Shown piece after piece: positions 7,004 to 15,572 of a DNA stretch of 64,000 bases. The position numbers and the translations under genes are program-made. Numbering within the stretch: the first letter of the stretch is position 1; each line of letters opens with the position of its first letter. Source of the DNA: Sphingobacteriia bacterium RIFOXYC2_FULL_35_18. GTDB taxonomy: Bacteria; Bacteroidota; Bacteroidia; Chitinophagales; Chitinophagaceae. The notes under the pieces were generated by a model. That model saw nothing but the letters and a program-made list of their open reading frames with translations, had not been told where the DNA came from and made no database searches. The stretch spans positions 1 through 64,000 of the forward strand of contig MIAG01000001.1 of the NCBI GenBank assembly GCA_001829005.1, given 5' to 3'.

Positions 7004-8854
7004 ATGAAAAAACGGTGGCTATTATTCATTTTGTTGATTGCAATGGTGCAAGTAAATGCACAGTGGAAACCTTTTCGTTTTGCGTTTATATCAGACACAC
7101 ATATTGGGTCTCCTAACGGAAGTGCTGAAGAAGATTTACGCAGAACGGTAGCTGATATCAATAGCATGAATGATATTGCATTTGTTGTACTCACTGGAGA
7201 TATTACCGAATTAGGAACGGATGCAGAAATTAAATTAGCCAAAGAAATACTAGCTGAATTAAAAGTACCTTATTATATCATAGCGGGCAATCATGATACT
7301 GGTTGGAGTGAGAGTGGTGGCGTTAGTTTTGGAAAAATTTTCGGCTACGATAAATTCAGTTTTAATTTCAATGGCATTCAATTTATTGGTTGCGCTTCGG
7401 GTCCTTATGTTAGAATGAGTGATGGTCATATTCCACGTGATGCAGTGAATTGGTTAGACCTAGAATTAAAAAAATTACAAACCAATCAACCCGTTGTTTT
7501 TTTAAATCATTATCCATTAGACAAAGATTTAGATAATTGGTATGAAGCAGTAGATCGTTTAAAGAACCATCGCACATTGGCCGTATTGAATGGACATTGG
7601 CATACCAATAGAAGAATGCAGTATGAAGATTTACCAGCAGTAGTGGGCAGGTCCAATCTTAGGGCCAAAGCGGCTTATGGCGGATATAATTTGGTAGACG
7701 TACGATTAGACTCTATGATTTTTGCAGAACGCACACCTGGCATTGAAACTAAAAAAGCATGGACAGGCATAGACTTAACCAAGAAAGATTTTAGCCCCAA
7801 CAAAAAAAATTATCGCCCTGATTATTCCATGAACGATAGCTTTCCATCTGTAAAAGCTCGTTGGGTATATGCATCTGATGCCAATGTAATTTCAACACCT
7901 GCAGTTACTAGCAGCTTAGTCATTTTTGGAAATAGTTTAGGAAGCATAGATGCCATTTCAAAATCAACAGGAAAAAAGAAATGGTCTTATAAAACAAAGG
8001 GTGCTATTTATTCAAGCCCTGCTATTGTACAAAATAAAGTAGTAGTTGCTTCAGGTGATGGCAGTATCTATTGTTTAAATTCCAATAATGGAAAACTCAT
8101 TTGGCAATTCAAAGCGGAAACTGCTGTATTAGGCTCTCCTTTAATTCATGACAACAAAGTTTATATAGGTGGAAGTGATCATCATTTTAGGTGCATCGAC
8201 CTTGCCACTGGCAAACAGCGTTGGAGTTTTGGGGAGTTAGACGGACCAGTGGTGAGTACCCCTGTATTCAGTAATGGTAAAATTATTTTTGGTTCTTGGG
8301 ATCGTCACTTATATGCATTAGATGCTTATACAGGAAGCCTTTCATGGAAATGGAACAATGGTTCAATGGTGCGGAATTTTGCACCCGCTTCTTGTATTCC
8401 TGTGGTGCAAGATGATATTGTATACATAGTTGCTCCCGATCGTTTTTTAACAGCCATCGATTTAAACAATGGCAATACTTTATGGAGAACAAAGGAAGTA
8501 AGTGTACGAGAATCAATTGGTATTTCTGCTGATGGTAAATGGTTGTATTGCAAAACTATGTCGGATGGATTTGCGGTATTTCCAACAGGAAGAACATTGC
8601 AAACATTGGCTTGGAAAAAAGATTTTGGCTTTGGATATGAACATGTGCCCAACATGCCTATTGAAAAAGATGGCAAAGTTTATTTTGGTACCAAGAATGG
8701 CATCGTGTATGGAATAGATCCTTATACCCGAGAAAAATTATGGCGTTACCGAATTGATAATTCAATGGTCAATACCATCAACCTTAGCAATGCCAATGAA
8801 TTAGTAGCGGCTACAATGGATGGGAAAGTTACCTTACTCGATTTAAAATATTAA
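7004..8854 (+). CDS. Secreted metallophosphoesterase with PQQ-like beta-propeller
   Basis: 616 residues. A signal peptide (residues 1-19, ending VNAQ) is followed by a calcineurin-like phosphoesterase domain, residues ~24-220. Its metal-binding motifs are FISDTHIG, VLTGDITE, IIAGNHDTG, LNHYPL and NGHWHTN, and all the usual Asp/His/Asn ligands are there. From ~280 to the end there are at least six PQQ/WD-like blades with repeated patterns such as GSIYCLNSNNGKLIWQF and GIVYGIDPYTREKLW, forming a beta-propeller. The family hydrolyses phosphoesters; the substrate cannot be told from the sequence. The propeller probably mediates binding. The protein should act in the periplasm or at the cell surface. 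It ends 4 bp into the convergent CoA-binding gene. Confidence 0.88.
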   Translation: MKKRWLLFILLIAMVQVNAQWKPFRFAFISDTHIGSPNGSAEEDLRRTVADINSMNDIAFVVLTGDITELGTDAEIKLAKEILAELKVPYYIIAGNHDTGWSESGGVSFGKIFGYDKFSFNFNGIQFIGCASGPYVRMSDGHIPRDAVNWLDLELKKLQTNQPVVFLNHYPLDKDLDNWYEAVDRLKNHRTLAVLNGHWHTNRRMQYEDLPAVVGRSNLRAKAAYGGYNLVDVRLDSMIFAERTPGIETKKAWTGIDLTKKDFSPNKKNYRPDYSMNDSFPSVKARWVYASDANVISTPAVTSSLVIFGNSLGSIDAISKSTGKKKWSYKTKGAIYSSPAIVQNKVVVASGDGSIYCLNSNNGKLIWQFKAETAVLGSPLIHDNKVYIGGSDHHFRCIDLATGKQRWSFGELDGPVVSTPVFSNGKIIFGSWDRHLYALDAYTGSLSWKWNNGSMVRNFAPASCIPVVQDDIVYIVAPDRFLTAIDLNNGNTLWRTKEVSVRESIGISADGKWLYCKTMSDGFAVFPTGRTLQTLAWKKDFGFGYEHVPNMPIEKDGKVYFGTKNGIVYGIDPYTREKLWRYRIDNSMVNTINLSNANELVAATMDGKVTLLDLKY

Positions 8855-9210
8855 TACTGACCCGTATTCAACATCACCAATGTGCATGCTTCTATAGCAG
8901 CAATGCCGTTTTGTTGAGCAAGTTCTTCGAGTTCCTCGTTTTCCGTTCCGGGATTAAAGATGATGCGCTTGGGATGGAGCGACAAAATAAAATCGTAGTA
9001 GGCTTTTTGCGCAGTTGGGTTTAAGTATAAAGTAACCGTATCAATATCATTGATTACCGGTGGCTCTGTTTCAATTTGCACTCCTGCAACCACAGCGGCT
9101 TTTCTTCCCACAGCCACTACTTCATGCCCATGTTTACGCAAACGCGTAACTGCTTCAAAACTATACCTGGCGGGGTTTTCAGACGCACCAAGGACCAATG
9201 TTTTTTTCAT
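8851..9210 (-). CDS. CoA-binding domain protein (YccU-like)
   Basis: 119 residues, a single Rossmann-type CoA-binding domain. The start MKKTLVLGASENPARYS carries the nucleotide-binding GASxNP loop, and PKRIIFNPGTENEELEELA with the following EACTLVML segment is typical of the stand-alone CoA-binding family related to succinyl-CoA synthetase alpha. These small proteins bind CoA but their metabolic role is not settled. The ATG overlaps the stop of the CDGSH gene by one base (TAATG), so the two are translated from one message. Confidence 0.85.
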   Translation of the reverse strand: MKKTLVLGASENPARYSFEAVTRLRKHGHEVVAVGRKAAVVAGVQIETEPPVINDIDTVTLYLNPTAQKAYYDFILSLHPKRIIFNPGTENEELEELAQQNGIAAIEACTLVMLNTGQY

Positions 9211-9419
9211 TATTCGTTCTCCTTAATCAACTGCTTATGCGAAGCATCGCAATAAGGTTTATTCATAGACATACCACAACCACAAAGCGATACTTTCTCT
9301 TTTACATCCACCGTACCATCAGGCTTATGAATATAAGATTTAGAAGTAATTACAATCGGGCCCAATGGCTTTATTAAAATATCTACACCGTCTTTTACAA
9401 TTGCTTGTTCTTGTTCCAT
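9210..9419 (-). CDS. CDGSH iron-sulfur domain protein
   Basis: 69 residues. The C-terminal half carries CGCGMSMNKPYCDASHK, which matches the CDGSH pattern C-x-C-x2-(S/T)-x3-P-x-C-D-x-(S/A/T)-H. It has three Cys and one His to hold a 2Fe-2S cluster, with Ala replacing the second Gly of the name motif. The N-terminal part is short beta-strand sequence, as in small bacterial CDGSH proteins. It is cytoplasmic and probably serves in redox or cluster transfer. It overlaps the downstream CoA-binding gene by one base. Confidence 0.9.
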   Translation of the reverse strand: MEQEQAIVKDGVDILIKPLGPIVITSKSYIHKPDGTVDVKEKVSLCGCGMSMNKPYCDASHKQLIKENE

Positions 9420-9439
9420 GCAATAAAGATACGAAGGCT

Positions 9440-11533
9440 TTATTTGATGGTGTAACGTATTCCTAAAAAACCTCGAATACCCTGATTAGGCGCAAACATA
9501 TAAGTAGGATCAAAACTGAGTGCGTAGGGGTTGTCTGCGGTTGCTCTAACTTGTCCATTAGGTTGAAACTGTACTGCTTTATCAAATGGATCATTGGCCC
9601 TTGCAATCAAAAATGGGCTATACCGAGTGGGTAAAAAGTTCAAGAGATTTTTTACACCACCATACAATTCAAAACCATGCCAATAATGAAAAGTAAACTG
9701 GATATTTTGTAAGCTATACCAGGGGGAGTAAGACTGCCGTGGATCGAGCGGTCCTAACAAAGGCAAACGCATAGGACTGTAAACATTGCCCGTGTAATCA
9801 ATGTCTAAATGAATGGAAGGAATACGATAAGACAAAGACCAAGTACCAGAAAATCGTTCAGTTAATATTTGTTGTTCTTTTTGTTGGTTATTGTACAATG
9901 CTACATCCATATAAGTAGCACCAATATTTAGTTTGATTCCATTGTTCAACGCAATATCTGCATTGGCAGAAACGCCTTTGCTTATGGCATGTCCTTTTAA
10001 ATTGGAATAAATAATTTGATTAGGATCAGTTTCAAAGTCGCCTACAATTCGATTGTTAAAATACGTGTAGAACGCACTAAAATCAAGGGTTGTGGCAGCT
10101 GTGCCCTTTCCATAGATTTTATGGATATAATTCAAATTGATATTGAAAGATTGTTCTGGTTTGAGTTGTTCAGTCAATACTACTTTTCTAGCGCCTGATA
10201 ATGCCGCATGGTCTTCTGTAAATAAATTCACTACCCTAAAACCAGTTCCCATATTCAATCGAAGGAACTGTTGATTGTTAATCGTGTACTTATAAGCAAT
10301 GCGTGGCGTGAAAATATTTCCATGCGCCGAATTATAATCGTAGCGAAGCCCTACTAATAATTTGTGTTGATTGTTAAAACTAATTTCATCTTGTGCAAAA
10401 ATGCCTGGTAAAATAATTCGCTGTGGGGACGTTCCCATTTTAGTGCGATCTGTTGAACCTGTTGCAGGGGTATTGTCGTTGTAATAAGTAAAACGTAATG
10501 CAGTACCTAATAAGAAATCATGCTTGCTAATTGTTTTATCCCATACCATTTGCGCAAAACCTACTTGTTGTTTGGCCATATACAAAGTATTGCCATACAT
10601 GCTATTTTGATGATGGTGATTCAACGAAAAAGCAAGACTAATTTTTTCAGTAGTGGGTAACTGATAATTGCCTAATAATTCAACACGGTTGGTGTAGATG
10701 CTTTCTCCATAAACAGAATCTGTTCCTCTGAAACCTTTGTTCCAATTCATTTGCCCGCCCCAACGATCTTCATAAAAATATCTAGCAGCTAGATTCAAGG
10801 TTCTGTTTTGCTTTTGTTGAATTGACCATTTTTGAAAAAGGGAGACGCGTTGCTGCAAAGTCAAATCGGTAAATCCATCTTTATTGTTATCGATGGGATT
10901 ACTGTAATTGAAATAATTAATGCCTGTTAACACGGTCGCTTTGCTCCCCACATTGCTAGTAAAACCTAAATCGGTGTTGACTTCCCCCCAAGTGGTAGCC
11001 ATCATATCTGCAGATATATGAGGAGCGGTTCCTGTTTTTTTAGTGATCACATTAATGAGTCCACCAATGGCTTCACTCCCATATAAAGTAGATGCTGGTC
11101 CTTTTACTATTTCAATTCTTTCAACCATGGAAGCAGGTATACCCGATAAACCATAAACGGTAGATAAACTACTTACTATGGGCATTCCATCAATTAATAC
11201 CATGGTATAAGCACCAGGTAGTCCATTGATTCTGATTTCGCCTGTATTACAAATATTACAATTGCTTTGCGGCCTTACTCCATTCACATGGAGTAGCCCT
11301 TCAAAAATATGAAAGGCAGGATTCTTCTTTAAGAAAGCAGCTGAATATACTTCAACAGGAACTGGGCTTTCCACTCTTTTCACTTCTTTTAAAGTGCCTG
11401 TAACTACTACTTCAGCCAACTCTGCTTGCATGGGTTTGAGCAAGCGAGAAGTATCGGCAGGCAGCTGTGCCATAGTGCTAAAGCTGTTGCCTATTACCAA
11501 TGATATGACCGATATAATTGCCGAAAATTTCAT
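9440..11533 (-). CDS. TonB-dependent outer-membrane receptor, probably for a metal chelate
   Basis: 697 residues. A signal peptide (ends near TMAQ) is followed by a TonB-box/linker, then the plug domain from about residue 40. It contains NCNICNTGEIRING, LIDGMPIVSS, VERIEIVKGPASTLYGSEAI and GGLINVITKK, all conserved in TonB receptors. The rest is the 22-strand barrel, ending with an aromatic-type LGIRYTIK C-terminus. The plug has a CxxC pair. No SusD partner or carboxypeptidase-like N-terminal domain is present, so a siderophore, haem or metal-complex receptor is more likely than a glycan receptor. It is transcribed away from a DtxR/MntR-type regulator with an 18-20 bp palindrome between, which points to metal-responsive repression. 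Confidence 0.9.
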   Translation of the reverse strand: MKFSAIISVISLVIGNSFSTMAQLPADTSRLLKPMQAELAEVVVTGTLKEVKRVESPVPVEVYSAAFLKKNPAFHIFEGLLHVNGVRPQSNCNICNTGEIRINGLPGAYTMVLIDGMPIVSSLSTVYGLSGIPASMVERIEIVKGPASTLYGSEAIGGLINVITKKTGTAPHISADMMATTWGEVNTDLGFTSNVGSKATVLTGINYFNYSNPIDNNKDGFTDLTLQQRVSLFQKWSIQQKQNRTLNLAARYFYEDRWGGQMNWNKGFRGTDSVYGESIYTNRVELLGNYQLPTTEKISLAFSLNHHHQNSMYGNTLYMAKQQVGFAQMVWDKTISKHDFLLGTALRFTYYNDNTPATGSTDRTKMGTSPQRIILPGIFAQDEISFNNQHKLLVGLRYDYNSAHGNIFTPRIAYKYTINNQQFLRLNMGTGFRVVNLFTEDHAALSGARKVVLTEQLKPEQSFNINLNYIHKIYGKGTAATTLDFSAFYTYFNNRIVGDFETDPNQIIYSNLKGHAISKGVSANADIALNNGIKLNIGATYMDVALYNNQQKEQQILTERFSGTWSLSYRIPSIHLDIDYTGNVYSPMRLPLLGPLDPRQSYSPWYSLQNIQFTFHYWHGFELYGGVKNLLNFLPTRYSPFLIARANDPFDKAVQFQPNGQVRATADNPYALSFDPTYMFAPNQGIRGFLGIRYTIK

Positions 11534-11555
11534 CTTTCTGAACGTAAAAGTATAA

Positions 11556-11575
11556 TTGTTAGACTAGCCTAACAA
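11556..11575. promoter_or_regulatory. DtxR/MntR-type operator
   Basis: The palindrome TTGTTAGACTAGCCTAACAA has perfect 7-bp arms (TTGTTAG/CTAACAA) and a nearly symmetric centre (ACTAGC). It closely resembles the DtxR/IdeR box, a palindrome built on TTAGG...CCTAA. It sits in the 74-bp spacer between the TonB receptor and the regulator gene, where it could control both promoters. Confidence 0.75.
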
Positions 11576-11607
11576 ATTTTATTTAGATTTTCACTTATTT
11601 TTAGGGC

Positions 11608-12291
11608 ATGCAAGTACTTTCTTATACGGAGGAGAATTACCTAAAGGGGATTTTTAAGTTGACCATTGAAATGGCCGATAAAACCGAAGCAGGTACCAAT
11701 GAAATTGCAACCCACTTAGGCGTAAAGCCCGCTACGGTAAACGATATGCTGAAGAAACTGAAGGATAAAAAGCTTATTCATTACGAACGTTATGGTAAAT
11801 CTTCTTTAACCAAAGAGGGTAAAAAAAGAGCTATTGAGATTGTAAGAAAGCACCGATTATGGGAAACTTTTTTACACGAGAAGTTAGCATTTAACTGGGA
11901 CGAAGTGCATGAAGTTGCAGAGCAGTTAGAACATATACAAAGCAAAAAATTAATTGATAAATTAGATCAGTTTCTAAACTATCCATCAGCAGATCCACAT
12001 GGTGATCTTATTCCCAATGCAAAGGGCGAGCTCAGTATTCTTCCCCGTAAAACCTTAATAGAAGAATTAGTAGGGCATCAATGTAAAATGGTAGGTGTAA
12101 AAGATAATTCAGCAGAATTCTTAAAATACGTAGATAAATTAGGCCTATCTATTAACCAACCCATCAAGGTAAAAGCAAAACAAGCTTACGATAATCAAAT
12201 TGATATTGAAGTAAATGGCAAGAAGCACAGTATCAGCCCCAAGTTTGCCGAGCAGATCATTATTGTATGCCCAACTTGTAATAAAAAATAA
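11608..12291 (+). CDS. DtxR/MntR-family metal-dependent regulator
   Basis: 227 residues. Residues 1-65 are the winged helix-turn-helix (NEIATHLGVKPATVNDMLKKL is the recognition region). Residues ~66-140 are the metal-binding/dimerisation domain with the family signature HRLWETFLHEKL, then WDEVHEVAEQLEH and DPHGDLIPN, which supply the His/Glu/Asp metal ligands. Residues ~150-220 form a FeoA/SH3-like domain. Known relatives repress metal-uptake genes when bound to Mn(II) or Fe(II). The gene is divergent from a TonB receptor and shares the operator at 11556-11575, so autoregulation plus control of the receptor is likely. Whether iron or manganese is sensed cannot be decided from sequence. Confidence 0.9.
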   Translation: MQVLSYTEENYLKGIFKLTIEMADKTEAGTNEIATHLGVKPATVNDMLKKLKDKKLIHYERYGKSSLTKEGKKRAIEIVRKHRLWETFLHEKLAFNWDEVHEVAEQLEHIQSKKLIDKLDQFLNYPSADPHGDLIPNAKGELSILPRKTLIEELVGHQCKMVGVKDNSAEFLKYVDKLGLSINQPIKVKAKQAYDNQIDIEVNGKKHSISPKFAEQIIIVCPTCNKK

Positions 12292-12303
12292 ATAAAGAAA
12301 ACC

Positions 12304-13710
12304 TTAATCGATATTTACTTCGCCCTGTTTCATTTTATTCAATACTGTTTCATATGCTGCAGTAGAAAAACGCATAGTAGATCTTAGTTTAATGGCTTTT
12401 TCTTCCCAATTAATGGCTTCCACTTTATTGCCTGTTCTATATAGTAACCTTGCATAAGTATCTATCAATTCTGCTGATTCAAAAAACTCTAATCCTCGTT
12501 TAGCTAATAATAAGGCCTTACTTAAGTATGCAGGATTTTTAGAAAAAGTATATACATCCCATGCGCCTTCATTCAACGCATTGGCATAAAATTGTCCTCG
12601 GGGTGTAAATTGTATCATATTACGTTGTACGCCTTGAACAGGAGCGTTTTTATTTAATTTAATACGAATGCTATCGGGAATTTGAGCAAAAATTTCAGGA
12701 GGAATTCCCGAACCAGCAGTTTTGAGCAACTTTATTTGCGCCAATGAATCTTCTTTGCGAATATCTTCAGGCTTTATATTCATGAAGTAACGTTCATAAA
12801 AAGAAAATACATTACGCATATAATTAACAGTATCATTAACGCCTTTATAATAGGTAAGCATTAGTTGCATATTGGCTTTAGGCCCTTCTTCAGGTTTATC
12901 GGTAGTAAAAGTATTTTGCCTAAATGCAGCAACTTGATACGCAAAAGGGAGGTTTTTATCTTCAATTGCTTTATTGATAGACTTAAAGGTAATTCTACTA
13001 TTAATGACCTGACGTTCTCTCAAAGGCATATTATACCAAGCTATCATGTAATTATCTTTTTGCTTTTCTACAAATTTTTGTGCAATAGAACCAACAATAG
13101 GTGCGCATCTCAAAACATATTGAAGAAAAGTAATAGCAGTTGCTGAATCATCAGGTGCTTTTTGTGTGAGTTCGTCAATAAGATCGGGATGAGGTTCAAA
13201 TCCAATCTTTAATACTTTATCTACAAGCTTACGAATCACTACAAAATCACCAACTTTATTATAGTAATTGTGTTTCAATTCTTTAAACGAACCAGTATTC
13301 GAACGCATTTCTGCAATGGCACGTTGAATACCTTGAATATAGGGATATGCCATTGTAGAGCTTGAAGGTAATATTTGTAAAATGTTCAACTGTGCATCAA
13401 ACCAAATAATACCAAAAAAATCTTTAGGTACTATATAAATAGAATTTGCTACATTCAACTCAACAGGAAAACGAGGTTGACGTATTAAAATACAATTGCT
13501 ATCTATACTTTTCTTTGCAGCCACCAATCCTGCTTCGGCAACGTCATTACACTGAACACATTTTTCCGATGTAATTACCAGCATTACTAATTTATTTTCC
13601 TTATCAGCTTTTTTAGCAGCTTCTTCAAAAGTAAGTGTAGAAAAATGAGGCTGTGCAAATACACCAACTGAGCATAATGCCAAAAGGATAAAGAAATAAG
13701 ACTTTAACAT
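12304..13710 (-). CDS. Secreted protein with N-terminal thioredoxin-like domain
   Basis: 468 residues. The signal peptide ends at FAQ (about residue 19). Residues ~25-150 are a thioredoxin-like fold with KLVMLVITSEKCVQC, where the CVQC motif takes the active-site place, and a VPKDFFGIIWFD stretch. The rest is helical and without a recognised domain; the last ~100 residues have a TPR-like look (KALLLAKRGLEFFESAEL, LLYRTGNKVEAINWEEKAIKL). It may be a periplasmic disulfide or heme-handling protein; the function is not known. It lies 30 bp downstream of dnaX and could be read from the same message. Confidence 0.65.
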   Translation of the reverse strand: MLKSYFFILLALCSVGVFAQPHFSTLTFEEAAKKADKENKLVMLVITSEKCVQCNDVAEAGLVAAKKSIDSNCILIRQPRFPVELNVANSIYIVPKDFFGIIWFDAQLNILQILPSSSTMAYPYIQGIQRAIAEMRSNTGSFKELKHNYYNKVGDFVVIRKLVDKVLKIGFEPHPDLIDELTQKAPDDSATAITFLQYVLRCAPIVGSIAQKFVEKQKDNYMIAWYNMPLRERQVINSRITFKSINKAIEDKNLPFAYQVAAFRQNTFTTDKPEEGPKANMQLMLTYYKGVNDTVNYMRNVFSFYERYFMNIKPEDIRKEDSLAQIKLLKTAGSGIPPEIFAQIPDSIRIKLNKNAPVQGVQRNMIQFTPRGQFYANALNEGAWDVYTFSKNPAYLSKALLLAKRGLEFFESAELIDTYARLLYRTGNKVEAINWEEKAIKLRSTMRFSTAAYETVLNKMKQGEVNID

Positions 13711-13740
13711 AGATTGATTATTGGAACATAAATATAAGGA

Positions 13741-15552
13741 TCAATAATCAATCTCCAATCGTAGCTTATCGCGCAGTTCTCTAACCAATGGATACTGCTC
13801 AGCAATGCGTTCAAATTTTTGCTTACTGTTTAATCGCATATGCAATGGCACGTCTTCTCTTTCCCCTTCTTCTACTAAGATGGTAAAATTAATGGCTCTG
13901 TTATTGAACTGCGTTTGTAACTGATCTATCAAAACCATTTTTTCACTCTCAATAAATTTCTGTGCAGTAACTGCAGAAACGCGAACGGTAAAATGGATAT
14001 CACTTTCAATTTCTAAACTGGCAATTCTGAATGTACCAACCGCAGAATGTTTTAATTGTTGTTCCAATTGAACTATGTAAGCATCCCAAAAAGCACGAAG
14101 ACTTTCCTCAGTTAAAGGCATGGCTTCTTTAACTTCTTCAATTTGGTAATTACTGCCCGCTTTTTCTTTGAGTGCTTCTAATAAAGATTTCTTAGGCCCA
14201 GTTTTAATTGTACCAACGGGAGCGGGTGCAGCGGTTTGCGCAACAAACAATTTCGCACCAGCTGAAGTATTTGTATTACCGGGTTCCGCATTTATAATTG
14301 GCTGCGATGCATTGCTAGCGGGCTTCACAGCAGGTTGCCTAGAAGATACAGGTGGTGCTGGTGGTGCCAGCGACTGAATCATTTTTGTTTTAAAGGCAAT
14401 GGGTCCGTCAAGTCGTTTTTTTTTAACTACAGTTCCCTTATCGGTGGTGAGTTCTATGGCTTGTTGCAAAAAGCTGAGCTTAATTAATGCAAGCTCCACG
14501 TGTAAGCGCTTATTGCGCGCCATTTTATAATTGACTTCAGTGTCGTTTAAAATATTTAATGCACTCACTAAATAGCTTAATGAGGTTTGACCAGCAACTT
14601 GAACATATTTGGCCTGCATTCCTTCTACTACTTCTAATAAAGAAGCCGACTTAGCATCTTTACATACCAGAAGATTACGAATAAATTCTGCAAAACCATT
14701 TAATACCAAATCACCTTCAAATCCTTTGCGATTAATTTGATCAAACAGCAGCATTGCTCCTGCCATATCCTGCTTTTGCATACAATCTAGCAGTTGAAAA
14801 AAATAATCCTCATCTAAAATATTTAAATGCTCAAGTGTATTTTGATAAGTAACCGTACCATTGGTAAAGCTGACAATTTTATCAAGAATACTCAATGAGT
14901 CTCGCATACAGCCCTCACTCTTTTGAGCAATTACTTGCAGTGCTGCTTTCTCTGCATTGATTTTTTCTTTGTCTACAATTTCTTGTAAGTGTTCAACCGT
15001 ATCGTTGTTGGTTATTCTTTTGAAGTCAAAAATTTGACACCGACTTAAAATGGTCGGTAAAATTTTATGCTTCTCTGTAGTAGCTAAAATAAAAATAGCA
15101 TAAGGAGGTGGCTCTTCCAGTGTTTTCAGAAATGCATTGAATGCACTTGAACTGAGCATATGAACCTCATCTACTATATATACTTTGTATTTTCCTGCTT
15201 GTGGAGCAAAACGTACTTGTTCTACTAGTGCGCGAATATCATCCACCGAGTTATTACTGGCCGCATCCAATTCATGAATATTCATGGAAGTACCTGCATC
15301 AAAAGATACACAACTATTACAAGTATTACAAGCTTCGCCGTCTGCTGTTTGATTGGTACAGTTAATGGTTTTAGCCAAGATACGGGCACAGGTTGTTTTA
15401 CCCACTCCTCTTGGTCCGCAAAATAAAAATGCATGCGCCAACTGATTATTGCGAATGGCATTCTTTAGCGTAGTGGTAATATGTTGTTGCCCCACTACTG
15501 TATTAAAGTTTTGGGGACGATACTTACGTGCTGATACTATAAAATTATCCAT
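13741..15552 (-). CDS. dnaX: DNA polymerase III subunit gamma/tau
   Basis: 603 residues, the clamp-loader ATPase of the replisome. Domains in order: AAA+ module with Walker A GPRGVGKTT (around residue 45), a four-Cys zinc module (NCTNQTADGEACNTCNSC), Walker B YIVDEVHMLS, sensor 1 ATTEKHKILPTILSRC, the lid domain, and a collar domain to about residue 360. A Pro/Ala-rich linker (~380-430) leads to a C-terminal tau-like region. Both key ATPase motifs and the arginine-finger SRC are intact. The length fits the tau form in this phylum. I saw no clear slippery site for a separate gamma form. Confidence 0.96.
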   Translation of the reverse strand: MDNFIVSARKYRPQNFNTVVGQQHITTTLKNAIRNNQLAHAFLFCGPRGVGKTTCARILAKTINCTNQTADGEACNTCNSCVSFDAGTSMNIHELDAASNNSVDDIRALVEQVRFAPQAGKYKVYIVDEVHMLSSSAFNAFLKTLEEPPPYAIFILATTEKHKILPTILSRCQIFDFKRITNNDTVEHLQEIVDKEKINAEKAALQVIAQKSEGCMRDSLSILDKIVSFTNGTVTYQNTLEHLNILDEDYFFQLLDCMQKQDMAGAMLLFDQINRKGFEGDLVLNGFAEFIRNLLVCKDAKSASLLEVVEGMQAKYVQVAGQTSLSYLVSALNILNDTEVNYKMARNKRLHVELALIKLSFLQQAIELTTDKGTVVKKKRLDGPIAFKTKMIQSLAPPAPPVSSRQPAVKPASNASQPIINAEPGNTNTSAGAKLFVAQTAAPAPVGTIKTGPKKSLLEALKEKAGSNYQIEEVKEAMPLTEESLRAFWDAYIVQLEQQLKHSAVGTFRIASLEIESDIHFTVRVSAVTAQKFIESEKMVLIDQLQTQFNNRAINFTILVEEGEREDVPLHMRLNSKQKFERIAEQYPLVRELRDKLRLEIDY

Positions 15553-15572
15553 AGAAATTGCTGCAATATAAC

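Noticed and set aside
6850-7116. Plus-strand frame of 88 codons across the comM scar
   Set aside because: It overlaps the comM remnant on the other strand and the start of the metallophosphoesterase gene in another frame; its peptide has no recognisable pattern.
11608-12291. Regulator considered as a Fur-type protein
   Set aside because: The winged helix and HRLWETF/DPHGD motifs are of the DtxR/MntR family.
13741-15552. Frameshift site for a separate gamma subunit in dnaX
   Set aside because: I found no convincing slippery heptamer with a downstream hairpin near the expected position.
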